The notes under the pieces were generated by a model. That model saw only the letters and a program-made list of their open reading frames with translations, was not told the origin of the DNA and did not search any database. Shown here one piece after another: positions 48,327 through 58,965 of a stretch of DNA of 64,000 nucleotides. Numbering within the stretch: the first letter of the stretch is position 1; each line of letters opens with the position of its first letter. Both the position numbers and the translations under genes were made by a program. This stretch comes from Larix kaempferi (lineage: Eukaryota; Streptophyta; Pinopsida; Pinales; Pinaceae): assembly GCA_027924585.1 (NCBI GenBank), contig BSBM01000179.1:14294501-14358500 (forward strand). Direction: 5' to 3'.

Positions 48327-48509
48327 TCACTTCCCTTTGGAAGGAACCTCGATCTGAAGTGCACCAAGCCTCTCTTTGAAGTACTCAAACTGCACTCTGG
48401 ACAACGGCTTGGTCAATACATCTGCAACTTGCTCATCTGTCGAAACATACTCTGCTTCGGCTGTACTTAGTGCTACGCAGGACTGTTTCCTGCTAAACCA
48501 AGAGATCAC
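48327..48509 (-). pseudogene. RNase H C-terminal part with internal deletion, element 2
   Basis: SWFSRKQSCVALSTAEAEYV is joined directly to STDEQVADVLTKPL. In copia elements these blocks are separated by roughly 80 residues that include the DNQS motif, so that part is deleted in frame; short similarity at the joint suggests a microhomology event. The end, IEVPSKGK, is followed by a purine run, as in element 3. Confidence 0.85.
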
Positions 48510-48511
48510 AC

Positions 48512-48925
48512 CTAACCCTTATCTGCAGAACTGCCTACCCAATCTGAATCAACATAACTCTGTAGGTTAAACTTTTGATTCGCATCAGACTTGAGACCAT
48601 AATCAACTGTACCCTTCAGGTACCTCAAAATATGCTTTACAACAACCAGGTGAACACTCCTCGAATCTATCAGGAACTGGCTCAATGTGTTCACCGCAAA
48701 GCAAATATATGGTCTCGTGTTCGTCAGGTACATCAAGGACCCAATCATCTGATGATACATAGTGATATCAACCGGCTCAAATGAAGCATCACATAGAAGC
48801 TTCAGGTTCGATGCCATAGGTGTGGCCATAGCCTTGCAGTCCATCATCCCGAACCTCTTCAGGATCTCTACTAGATACTTCCCTTGTCCAACGAAGATTC
48901 CATCTATACTCTGCCACACCTTCAT
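48512..48925 (-). pseudogene. Reverse transcriptase/RNase H fragment, element 2
   Basis: Reads VWQSIDGIFVGQGKYLVEIL, MATPMASNLKLL, YHQMIGSLMYLTNTRPYICF, AVNTLSQFL, LRYLKGTVDYGL and YVDSDWVGS: the connection domain and start of RNase H of a copia polymerase. The usual RKSTSGY stretch after DWVGS is missing and replaced by a stop. Confidence 0.9.
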
Positions 48926-49560
48926 GCCAAAAAAAAATAGTGCATCATCCCCAAGTTCTTCAACTCGAACTCGGCAACAAGCTTCTGCTGCATGTCGGCA
49001 ATCAATCTATCCTCACCTCTTACAAATAGGTCATACACATAGTAGTATCACTGGATTTCCTTCCTCAACCTTGTAGTAAAGGTTGGAATCCGCTTTACTC
49101 TTGGTAAAGCCCAAACTGGATAGAAAGTTGTCTATCCTACCATACTAAGTTCTGCACATATATGACTCCATGTCATGTGTCTCAGAACCAAGTGGCTTCT
49201 CCACATACACTTCTTCTTCAACTACACCATTCAAGAAGGCTGTCTTGAAATCCATCTGGTGTACCTTCCACTTCATCACTGTAGCCAGAGCAAGTACTGA
49301 TCTGATGGAAGTGTATCTGGCTACAGGAGCAAAAGTCTCTATGCTACCACCTGCAGCATGCTTGATCTTGTAAATCCTCTTGGAAGTTACTACAGACTCC
49401 CCTTCAGGTCTTGGGACTGCATCCCAAACATCTTCATGATCGACTGGTACTCCTCGATCATGGCATTCTTCCCAAATCCTGGGAACTTCAATATCTTCAA
49501 TATTTTCAATAGTTAACTTTGTTGCTTGAACAAATGTTGTAGTCCTTCTTTTGTAGGTGA
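48926..49560 (-). pseudogene. Reverse transcriptase N-terminal remains, element 2
   Basis: In several frames the minus strand gives KWKVHQMDFKTAFLNGVVEEEVYVEKP and FLSSLGFTKSKADSNLYYKVEEG (about 49270-49060). Frameshifts and stops separate the blocks; the YVDD box itself is not clear. Confidence 0.7.
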
Positions 49561-49948
49561 TGGTATACGATCTTTCCTACACAACAAGTTAAATTGCATG
49601 ATTAGAAAACATCTCATAGTTTTCAGAACAAATTCTTACACATAAAGAAATATGTCATACAGTCATGCAATTATCTTTAGCCAATGCTTCAATACAACAT
49701 TTATCCATATCCCGTATCTTTCTAGATGCCTTCCAATCTCTACCAGAACATTGTTAAGAGTGTGCACAACTCCCAACATGTCAGCAAAGAGGTTTCATTC
49801 TAGATAAGTAGCAATGGAATGTTGTACAGTGCCATAGGCCACTTACCCATGTATATTAGTAGTATACTGTTCATCAATGCAACTATTCTAATATGCATAA
49901 TACACAACCTAATTGTAGGAACATCAATATATACATTATCGAATAACA

Positions 49949-50179
49949 TTATTTAAACAAACAACTATGTAAGAAATGACAATTCAAATACTTATCTTTG
50001 TTTGATTGTTGGTTTGACTCCCTCTCAGTCTTTTCTTCTTTTTCTGCAACTCCATTCTGATGTGGATTGTGAGAAGTGGTCAACTCCCTCTGAATATCTG
50101 CATCCTTGCAAAAACTACTGGAGTGTGCTCCCTCTTGATCTTTGCTTCCTGGATTACCTGTTCTTGAACTTATATTCAT
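49949..50179 (-). pseudogene. Integrase core fragment, element 2
   Basis: TTSHNPHQNGVAEKE matches the region around the third catalytic acid (PQQNGVAERKN) of copia integrases. The two upstream aspartates are not recognisable in frame. Confidence 0.7.
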
Positions 50180-50205
50180 TCTCGATCCCTATGCATGCTT
50201 GTTAG

Positions 50206-52359
50206 TATCATGATTGTGTTATCCTCGAGGTATCATACATAATCAAACATTCATTAGTATAATCTTAATACTATCAAAACACAATAATCTTAAACATGTA
50301 TAGTCATGATCATTCACAGATAATAAAAATTAGTATTCAAGGTTTCAGGGAAGTCTTCTTTTACTCATGCATATTCTTATTTGTTCATAGGTCTCTTCTG
50401 ATTAGTTAAATCATCAATGCATAAACCCGTGATTACTCAAACCTATACCTTCATGATTCTTCTGGTTAGTCATATCATCAATTATGGTAAGAAACATAAT
50501 ATGCATACAACCATGACTATTCAAACCTATGACTTCATGAATAATCATTATCAACAACACAACAGTATAATATCCTAACACAAGGTAGGATTATAGCTTG
50601 ATATAGGAAAAACATACATGGATTAGCATGCTAGCTAGTTATGTCTAACATACTCACATGATGTCTTCTTGTTCTTCTTCAATGACTTGTGATAGTAACC
50701 TGCATATCTCATAGGTTAACCATTATAGAACCAAGTTATACATACCTCGTAAATGGATCTTCTATGAGATCCATCACAATGGATGAATCTTTGTCCTCAT
50801 GCCATCATGATCATATGTTCTTGAACCAGAACATGATTTGTCTTTCTTGGTGTACCTTTCATGTTAGCAGAAAACATAAACCTCATACAACACCACAATG
50901 CATTAGTACAATCATAAGTGTCAACACCTTAATCAATGAATATCTTCTATCGTGCATTCATAATTTTATTAAGGTGATACGACAAGTCCAAAATCAAGAT
51001 TGTACTAACCGTAATAACATGAAGACAACCATACCATAAACTTAATCATGAACAAATCTCGAAACATACCTCAATGAGTCATACCTGTCGAGATCGCTTG
51101 TAATCTTCTTATGTAATGCCTTAGCCTCATCTCCCTTTGAAATAGGAACTTCTTCACTTATACAGGTGACCACTCCATCTTTTTCTAGGATTAACCCAAT
51201 CCACTTGATTTGCAAGAACTAGACTTGAAGCTGGATTAGGGTTTGTCAGAAAAACCCAAGAAATTCAAACTTTGAATTTCAAACTTCCGAAAGGATAGAA
51301 CTATGCGCCTTGATGAGCTGATCAAGCTGGTATATTTAGAATTTGAAAACTGCAAATTTTCACTCCTTAATTTTTCCTTTGAAACTTCCAGATTCACTAG
51401 ACGTGACCCTGAACTGGGGTTTGATGAAGCCCACTCTTCTGCCCAATCAAAAGGTTTGATCCAAAGCTCTAAGCTTCTCTTTTTATGAGGAGCTTCCAGC
51501 CGTGGTCACAGATTTAAAAAATTCCCATTTTTACAGAAGCCCTAATTTTCCACTTTTCTGATCAAAGTCCTGAACTAGGGTCTGATCAAGCTCGGCCTTC
51601 TACCCAACCAAAAATTCTGATCTTGGTCTCTAAATTTTAATTTTGATGAGTAGCATTCATCCGTGGTCGCCAATTACAAAAATTCCAGCTTTCTCTGAAG
51701 CCCTAAATTTCGGAAGCCATGAATGAAGGTGCTCAAACATAATTCTATTTTGACAGAAAGATGTACCTGATTGTTTCTAGTGTAACTCTGAACTTTTCGA
51801 TCCACAGGGTTTGAATTTTTTTTTTTGAGATATCCCGACCTGTTTCTTTCCATCACGATAGGTCTAACCTCAATTGGATGCTCTGAGAGAGAGTTATGTC
51901 AAGTGTCGCAACGTGACCTGTTTATGGGATAATACAGGAGAGCGAACTTGTACGGCATGCCACGTGTAACTAGTTCAACTTCGGCCTCTAAACAGTTTTC
52001 TTGAGATAGTACAGTCTATGTACTACCTGTCACATTTTACGAAATTTCATTTAGAGCTTCCTAGCCCATGTTATGACCTTTTTTCCAAGGTCACCTGTTT
52101 TTGACTCAGATCTGAAAGAGGCAGAAACCCTATATTGTACAGATCATAAATTACATAGTACAACAAATTAGAGGTTTTCCTTTGGACACAAGGTACATGG
52201 GGATCTGGTCTTCGACCTGTAAATGTTTCAGATCCGAAAACTTCACCAAAATGGATTTATAGTGAAAGTTCTACGAAGACTTGTTTTTGCTATATCAATC
52301 CCTAGCATCGTAAGTGCAACAAGTGTCATACATGCCATATCATGCCTTCTTTCAGGATA
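50206..52359 (-). other. Leader and lost gag region of element 2
   Basis: No gag motif is seen. 51895-52080 is the single copy of the block duplicated in element 3 at 24.36-24.72 kb. Much of the rest is colinear with 24.1-26.2 kb of element 3 in inverse orientation. Confidence 0.6.
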
Positions 52360-52371
52360 GCTCTGATTCCA
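52360..52371 (-). other. Primer-binding site of element 2
   Basis: TGGAATCAGAGC on the minus strand, directly after the 5' LTR; identical to that of element 3. Confidence 0.85.
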
Positions 52372-53049
52372 TGTTAAATTTTCATAATTTACTTCAATCT
52401 GATTTAGGATCTTAACTGAGAGAACAACATGTACAACAAATCTACAGCATATCATTCATGGACACAATAATGCAAGCACATAAGAGACACAGAGTTTACT
52501 TGGGGAAAATCATAAAGGTGAAAAACCCCAATAACTTCCTCAGAGATAGATAGAGCAATGATACAACCAGAATACAAGAGATAGTCTTCTCCTAGAAGCA
52601 AAGCCTCCTCCTCCACAAGTGTGCCACTCTCCAAAGTGTGAGTGAGAGAATAGAATGTGTAAAATGAGAGAGACACACTCTCTATTTATACACTAACTTG
52701 ACTTGACCTTTACTCAACTAGGTCGTCCTCAACTTAACCACTTAACATAATGCTGACTGGGCCGACCCCCACTAGGGTGTTCTAATAACACTTTGACCCA
52801 CAAGGCTGACCCCCAATAGGATGGTCTAATAACCCTTTGACACACATGACTTATACAGGGCCGACCCCAACAAGGTGGTATAATAACCCATCAAGTATAA
52901 GTTACGACACTTACGACACTTCCGTATAGAGGAATAATAACATCTCTATAGGAATACAAACACTTTCGTATAGAGGAATAATACCATCTCTATAGGATTA
53001 CAATGTACATATATGTGAAATACATTCCGAAGTTACATATACATCAACA
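52372..53049 (-). repeat. 5' LTR of element 2
   Basis: 678 bp, paired with 45986-46657. It differs by a 6-bp insertion (GATAGA) and about 34 substitutions. Confidence 0.93.
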
Positions 53050-53536
53050 ATAGATGCCATGTCATCACTTCCTTTGGCATCAGTTCTCTCTTTGAGGCTC
53101 AAACGTGTGAGATATTCCCTTTCCAAAATAGAGATTAATTCATGTATAACCATAATGGTCAAGAATGGAAAAATATAAATCACAAGAAGGGTTGGCTGAC
53201 CCTTCTGGCAGTCTGAAACTAGTATGAAAATAATATTGGGCATAAGAAAGGCCGACTGCCCCTTCATTTATGAGGGAATTGTGGAAATATTCAACCTACA
53301 AAGTATAGGCTGTCAATTCAAGTATATCCTGAATGGTGAAGATTGCGAAAATACTAACACAATAAGGGTCGGTCGACCCTTCAATTAAAAGAGAAATGAA
53401 ATAGAATTAATCTATGAAGGTTGGGACAACATTTTCCCACTACCGACTTCTGCAATATGTGGCGGTGATCGAGACATTGCCTATGATATAAAATGTAAAC
53501 ACAATTTCTCCCGACTTTTGACTGCTGACAAGAAAG
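53050..53536 (-). repeat. Right half of the duplicated locus and hairpin cluster
   Basis: Colinear with 63733-64000 up to about 53300. Hairpins lie near 53190, 53250 and 53365, and another at 53525 is cut by element 1. The hairpin at 53190 reads GGGTTGGCTGACCC where the copy at 63890 reads GGGTCGGTCGACCC, so CpG sites have been lost here. Confidence 0.8.
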
Positions 53537-54290
53537 TGTTCGGATATCCATCATCTATTTCGGGATACATATCTATTTCAGGATCATCTATTTCAGGATA
53601 CATATCTACTTCAGGATCTTGCATGATCTATTTCAGGATATGCAGCCCAGTCACCAGTTTGATGCCTCCAGCACCTTATCCACCTTCTTCTAGCACCCGG
53701 GAGCCACTTACCACAGAGTTTTAGCCCTCCTAAGCTGAAAGGCGCCCTCTTCTCACCTACTGACAGAGAAGGGCGCACTTGTTCACCTACCACTGCAGAT
53801 TCACTTCAGTTACATTCAGTTAGCTCCGATTCTCCCTGATTTGAGGCTAGTTTCACTCCTGACTGACTGTTTCACCTCCGATTGACCTCCAGTTCGATTA
53901 GGTGACTTGCTCTGACTCCAGTTAGCCTCCCATGCGCCCCCACTGAGCCTCCAGATCCTATATCAGTGCTACACACTTCAGTTACATTTATTACACTCAG
54001 TTAGACTCAGATTGACACCTGGATGACTGGTTGTTGTGATTGATGAGCAACACCGATGATTGATGAGGACTCCTAGATAGAGTCAAGCTACTCCATTCAG
54101 TGATTTGAATGACCTCCTTAGGCAATTCGAATTGCTCTGTTCATTGTGACAGTTTGTATTGTAATTCATTCACCCTTTCTGGGATAGAGAGCACTGCTGC
54201 ATGTTTTGCACAGTTTTGCACCATATTTTCTATGTTCATCTGTTGTGATTGATTTACTTGTTCATTAGATCTGCTGTGACTAATTTTACA
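53537..54290 (+). repeat. 5' LTR of element 1
   Basis: 754 bp, TG...CA ends. Its first 110 bp hold internal repeats of ATCTATTTCAGGATACATAT. Confidence 0.97.
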
Positions 54291-54302
54291 TGGTATCAGA
54301 GC
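54291..54302 (+). other. Primer-binding site of element 1
   Basis: TGGTATCAGAGC directly after the LTR, the standard initiator-methionine tRNA site of plant copia elements. Confidence 0.95.
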
Positions 54303-54510
54303 CATTGCAGGGACAAGATCTCTTTTCTACAGGTGTTTATACAAGAAGATTTGACTGAATTGCTAAAAATTGCAAAAAGTTTGGCATGAGATATCTCAAG
54401 GGCATTCGCTCCTGTGCATGCAAAGCTTGAAAAATACTCCAATACCACTCCAGAAGCTTGAGTTACCACATAATTCCTAGATCTGATACATTGGACCTAT
54501 TCAACATTGC

Positions 54511-57500
54511 TTGAAATCCAATCCCAGGTGTGATGCAACTCTCAAAGGGTGGATTGTTCGACCTTATTGTGGTTGTTTTGATGTGATTTGCAGGTTTATT
54601 ATCTCCTCCAATTACATTCGCTACCTTCTGCATGCAAGCTTTTCTACATCAATTCCATTCGCTCTAGTCTGCATGCAAGCTTCCTCTTCATCAGTTGACT
54701 CAATCCTTGCAATGGAATACTCTTCTTCAAAGCCTATCCTCACCCCATTCAATTATTTTGATTGGAAAGATGATATGGAGATCATATTACGTTCAAAAGG
54801 TTACTACCGAGTCACTCTTGGTCTTGAATTGGAGCCAAACAATGTAGCAGAAAGAACTAAACACTACAACAAGCTTGATGAAGCTTACGGTCTTCTTTGT
54901 CTCTCCATCTCCAAGGATCTTCACTTCCATCTCAGCGGATTGAAGACTCCAAAAGCCATATGGGAGCAACTTGAGACACTATTCGGCAAGCAGGATGAGC
55001 TTAGGGCTTTTCAATTAGAGAATGAATTGATTGGCCTTAATCCTGAGAATTTCGAGACCATCAATGAATTCTTCACAAAATTCAAGAACTTGAACTTGCA
55101 ATTGAAGAACAGTGGTGTTATCAAAGAGGATAAACAGTTGATCCTCTCCATTCTAAGCAAGCTTGGGAAAGATTATTCGGTATTTGTCTCCACTTTCAAT
55201 TCCGGTCGGCTAACTACCCCGAATTGGAAGATGCCTACCTTGAATGCCTTCATTGAGTTCGTTACGAAAGAGCATGACAAGTTGATTCAAATGGGGTCCA
55301 TAAGCTTCAAAGATTCAGCCCTATTTGTTCAAGGACCCAAGATCTCGAATGGTAAAGGAAAGCTAAAGAAGGAGAAGCCCAAATTCGAGCCTCACAAGCA
55401 AAAAGACAAAGGCAAGCAAACGGATGCACCATCCAGTTCGAAATCCAAGCAAAAGGGCAAAGAAGGTAACCAAAAATCTAAATGTACTTATTGTAACCGT
55501 GGCTTTCATCCCGAAAGTTCATGTATGAAGAAGACTATAGATCAAATGGCCCTCCTTTTGGAAAAGAACAACATAACCCTTCCTGACGGTGCAAGGAAGA
55601 AGGATCGGAATGACGATCATAAAAGAGGACAAGCACTCATGGCAACGGTTTCGAAGCCCACTCTCTTGATATATTCGGGTGCATCAAATCATATGGCTGC
55701 AAATATTGATTCTTTTTCCTCATTCGATCCAAACAGCTCCATCCCCATCCATTTGGGAGATGACTCAAAAATTTCTTCAAAGGGCAAAGGTACGATTCAT
55801 GTAGATCATGGATGCTTTCAGAATGTTCTCTATGTGCCTTCCTTAGCTTCGAATCTCCTTTCTGTGTATCAAATGACACATACTGGTGATCCAAAGAAAG
55901 TCACATTCATCCCTAATACAGTTGAAATTTCTGATATCAAAAGTGGAAGACTAGTTGCGGTTGGAAAGGCAAACCACACTGCAAAATGTTATGAGTTTTC
56001 GCACTTTATTCCGCTTGCAAAGCCCACTTCTCTTCGCACACATGGTAATGAGGTTAGTAGGATTTGGCATGAAAGATTTGGACATCTAAATTATAAGTAT
56101 TTGCTGCTGCTATCAAATAAATCCATGGTAGATGGGCTTCCACAACTCCGTTCCTCGAAGGGAATATGCACCTGTTGCATTATTGGGAAGCACCCCGAGC
56201 ACAGATTCGACCGCGGCAAGGCTAGCAGAGCCTCTACTATTTTGGGATTGATCCATTCTGATATCAGTGGTCCGCTGCCCCATATGTCATTAAATGGTTC
56301 AAGGTATGTTTTGACATTTATTGACGATTTTTCCCGCTTTACATGGGTATTCTTTCTCAAAAACAAGTCAGAAGTGCTTGGAAAATTCAAGGATTTTAAG
56401 GCTTCTGTTGAGACCACCACTGAGAGCAAGATCAAAGCTCTTAGATCTGATAATGGTGGGGAATATATCAAGTCCGAGTTGCTGCAACTTTGTGCCCAAA
56501 TCGGAATCAAGATCCAACATACAGTTCCCTACACACCCCAGCAGAACGGTGTAGCGGAAAGGAAAAACCGGTCACTGAAAGAGATGGCTACATGCATGAT
56601 TGAATCAAAAGGTTTGGCTGCAAATCTTTGGGCTGAAGCAATCAATGTTGCTACATATATACAGAACCGAGTTCCACATTCATCCGTGAAAGGTATGACT
56701 CCTTTCGAAGCATTCTTTGGTCACAAACCGGATGTGTCAAATTTGAGAGTTTTTGGCTCTACTGCATGGGCTAGAATTCCTTCTGAGAAGAGACGAGCTT
56801 TGGATCCACAAAGTATCGAGTGCATATTGATAGGATATGGGGAAGAATCAAAAGCATATAAACTCATGGATATCAGATCTAAAAAGATATTCATAGAGCG
56901 CAGTGTGCAGTTTGAAGAACCGCTTCAAGAATTGCAACTAGTTGAGGAGAAAACTGCCGATTCACCGCCTTCACCAGAAGAAGATTCGAGCAGCGATAAT
57001 GAAGGTATGAGTTCTGATATTTCTGATATTGTAGCAGCATATGATGATCATGACATATCAGGTTCGGAATCCGACCATTCAGATCCCCCTCAGTTACCAA
57101 AGTGGGCCCAAAATACTCTACAATCTGCTGGTTCTAGTCTTGGAAATCCTGCTGATCCGAGACGAACAAGAGGAGACTTTCAAAGGGCAGGTATGGCTCT
57201 TTCTATTGCTGATCCCTTTCTTCCTGAGATTTGTTATTTGATGGCTGGTTCAGATCCCCAATCATACTATTCAGCCCATCGAGATCCGAGATGGAAAGAT
57301 GCCATGGATGAAGAGTACAGTTCTCTTCAAAAGAACAATACATGGGAGCTAGTTTCTCTTCCACCTGGAAGAAAATTAGTGAAGTGTAAATGGGTCTACC
57401 GTACTAAAGTTGCTGCTGATGGCACTATCAGCAAATATAAAGCAAGGTTGGTGGCAAAAGGTTTTTCCCAAGTCCAAGGAGTGGACTACACAGAAACCTT

Positions 57501-58788
57501 TGCACCGGTTGCAAAGATGGATTCCATCCGCCTTGTTTTAGCTATTGCCGCATCCAAGCACTGGGAGGTGCATCACATGGATGTGAAGAGTGCATTTTTA
57601 CATGGAGACCTTGCTGAAGAGGTCTATATGCAGCAGCCAGAGGGTTATACATCAGATCCATCATTGGTTTGTAGATTGAAGAAATCTTTGTACGGGTTAA
57701 AACAGGCCCCAAGAGCTTGGTACGCAAAGATGGACTCCTTCCTTCTTTCTCAGAATTTCCAAAGATGCAAATCTGATCCGAATGTCTATCTTCAGCGAGT
57801 TAAAGGTAATTTTTTGGTTATTGTACTTTATGTTGATGATCTGCTTATTACTGGTAGCACACTTACTTCAATAAACAAGCTAAAATCTTCCTTAAATCTA
57901 GCTTTTGACATGAGCAATTTGGGCTTGCTGAGTCACTTTTTGGGCTTGGAGATAGCTCAAAATTTTGATGGGATCACTATATCTCAGCAAAAATATGCTT
58001 CCGACCTGTTATTGAAGTTTAATATGGCTGAATGTAAGGCAGCCCCGTTCCCATTCCTCTCAGGAATCAGTCTTGAGGAGGGAGATTCCACACCGCTTGC
58101 AGATTGCAGTATGTATCGACAGTTGATTGGTTCACTACTTTATTTGACACATTCACGGCCTGATATCTCATATGCTGTGAGTGCCGTGTCAAGATATATG
58201 CAGCAGCCACATGAGCTTCATTGGCGAGCAGCCAAGCGGATCTTGCAGTATGTGCAAGGTACGAGACAGTTTGGCATACATTATGCTGCAGATTCTGAGC
58301 TAGATTTCATTGGTTTTACTGATTCAGATTGGGCAGGTGATAGAATTGATCGGAAGTCCACTTCCGGTTATGTTTTCATGATTGGTCATGGTGCTATTTG
58401 CTGGTCCAGCAAAAAGCAAGCAGCGATTGCACTTTCTTCAGCAGAGGCAGAGTATCGAGGGGCAGTCAATGCCTGCATTCAGGCAGTTTGGTTGCAGGGT
58501 ATTCTTTCCGAGTTTGGTTTTGGTGGCACTACTTCGACTGTCCTATTTTGTGACAATCAAAGTGCTATCAAGATCTCCACAGATCCAGTTCAGCGGCAGA
58601 GGACCAAACACATTGAGATTCATATGCATTACATTCGACAGTTGGTGCACGACCGCACCATCATTCTGCAATATTGCCCTACTGATGAGCAAATTGCAGA
58701 CATCTTCACCAAGAGCTTCACTGAGAAGAAGTTCTCTTACCTCCGTTCACTGTTGGGGGTGAGTTCCATCATGGTGGAGACAGATTGA
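54511..58788 (+). CDS. Gag-Pol polyprotein of copia element 1
   Basis: One uninterrupted frame of 1425 codons. The first ATG is at 54511, but Gag similarity starts at MEYSSSKPILTPFNYFDW, so ATG 54712 (residue 68), or 54673, is the likelier start. Order: Gag with WKDDMEIILRSKGYY; CCHC zinc knuckle C325-C338 (CTYCNRGFHPESSC); protease YSGASNHMA (388-396); HHCC zinc region H520 (HERFGH) to C553/C556; integrase D584, D647 and E683 (35 residues between the last two); reverse transcriptase from about 945 with YVDD at 1107-1110; RNase H with DSDWAGD at 1271, SSAEAEYRG and CDNQSAIK; terminus TDEQIADIFTKSF. The protein would package, process, copy and integrate the element. At the protease active site the usual Asp is Tyr388 (codon TAT, 55672-55674), so cleavage may fail. 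All other catalytic residues are present. Confidence 0.97.
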   Translation: MKSNPRCDATLKGWIVRPYCGCFDVICRFIISSNYIRYLLHASFSTSIPFALVCMQASSSSVDSILAMEYSSSKPILTPFNYFDWKDDMEIILRSKGYYRVTLGLELEPNNVAERTKHYNKLDEAYGLLCLSISKDLHFHLSGLKTPKAIWEQLETLFGKQDELRAFQLENELIGLNPENFETINEFFTKFKNLNLQLKNSGVIKEDKQLILSILSKLGKDYSVFVSTFNSGRLTTPNWKMPTLNAFIEFVTKEHDKLIQMGSISFKDSALFVQGPKISNGKGKLKKEKPKFEPHKQKDKGKQTDAPSSSKSKQKGKEGNQKSKCTYCNRGFHPESSCMKKTIDQMALLLEKNNITLPDGARKKDRNDDHKRGQALMATVSKPTLLIYSGASNHMAANIDSFSSFDPNSSIPIHLGDDSKISSKGKGTIHVDHGCFQNVLYVPSLASNLLSVYQMTHTGDPKKVTFIPNTVEISDIKSGRLVAVGKANHTAKCYEFSHFIPLAKPTSLRTHGNEVSRIWHERFGHLNYKYLLLLSNKSMVDGLPQLRSSKGICTCCIIGKHPEHRFDRGKASRASTILGLIHSDISGPLPHMSLNGSRYVLTFIDDFSRFTWVFFLKNKSEVLGKFKDFKASVETTTESKIKALRSDNGGEYIKSELLQLCAQIGIKIQHTVPYTPQQNGVAERKNRSLKEMATCMIESKGLAANLWAEAINVATYIQNRVPHSSVKGMTPFEAFFGHKPDVSNLRVFGSTAWARIPSEKRRALDPQSIECILIGYGEESKAYKLMDIRSKKIFIERSVQFEEPLQELQLVEEKTADSPPSPEEDSSSDNEGMSSDISDIVAAYDDHDISGSESDHSDPPQLPKWAQNTLQSAGSSLGNPADPRRTRGDFQRAGMALSIADPFLPEICYLMAGSDPQSYYSAHRDPRWKDAMDEEYSSLQKNNTWELVSLPPGRKLVKCKWVYRTKVAADGTISKYKARLVAKGFSQVQGVDYTETFAPVAKMDSIRLVLAIAASKHWEVHHMDVKSAFLHGDLAEEVYMQQPEGYTSDPSLVCRLKKSLYGLKQAPRAWYAKMDSFLLSQNFQRCKSDPNVYLQRVKGNFLVIVLYVDDLLITGSTLTSINKLKSSLNLAFDMSNLGLLSHFLGLEIAQNFDGITISQQKYASDLLLKFNMAECKAAPFPFLSGISLEEGDSTPLADCSMYRQLIGSLLYLTHSRPDISYAVSAVSRYMQQPHELHWRAAKRILQYVQGTRQFGIHYAADSELDFIGFTDSDWAGDRIDRKSTSGYVFMIGHGAICWSSKKQAAIALSSAEAEYRGAVNACIQAVWLQGILSEFGFGGTTSTVLFCDNQSAIKISTDPVQRQRTKHIEIHMHYIRQLVHDRTIILQYCPTDEQIADIFTKSFTEKKFSYLRSLLGVSSIMVETD

Positions 58789-58802
58789 TTCATTATTATG
58801 CT

Positions 58803-58818
58803 TTAGCTTGAGGGGGGG
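58803..58818 (+). other. First polypurine-tract-like site of element 1
   Basis: TAGCTTGAGGGGGGG lies just after the stop codon, about 150 bp before a near-identical copy at the LTR. The intervening DNA is not an LTR. Confidence 0.7.
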
Positions 58819-58950
58819 CTTTCTTCCCACTGGGTTTTCCCTCTTTCCTCACTTAGTTTATTTTCAGCATTTTTTGGATTATTGTACTGGGGTGACCTTT
58901 GGTCTTAGTTACCAGGGCCCCACTTTATTTTTAGTTGGCACATCATAGTC

Positions 58951-58965
58951 TAGCTTGAGGGGGGG
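58951..58965 (+). other. Polypurine tract of element 1
   Basis: TAGCTTGAGGGGGGG ends at the 3' LTR, the expected position of the plus-strand primer. Confidence 0.9.

Larger units (their letters stand above)
45986..53049 (-). mobile_element. Ty1/copia LTR retrotransposon, element 2 (old, coding-dead)
   Basis: Minus-strand element. LTRs are 45986-46657 (3' LTR) and 52372-53049 (5' LTR); on the plus strand both begin TGTTAAATTTTCA and end ACATCAACA. I count about 34 mismatches plus a 6-bp indel, near 5 percent. The duplication ATAGA flanks both sides (45981-45985 and 53050-53054). The primer site TGGAATCAGAGC and a purine tract are in place. Pol is broken by stops and internal deletions. An unoccupied paralogue of the target exists at 63.2-64 kb, which independently confirms the borders. 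Confidence 0.95.
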
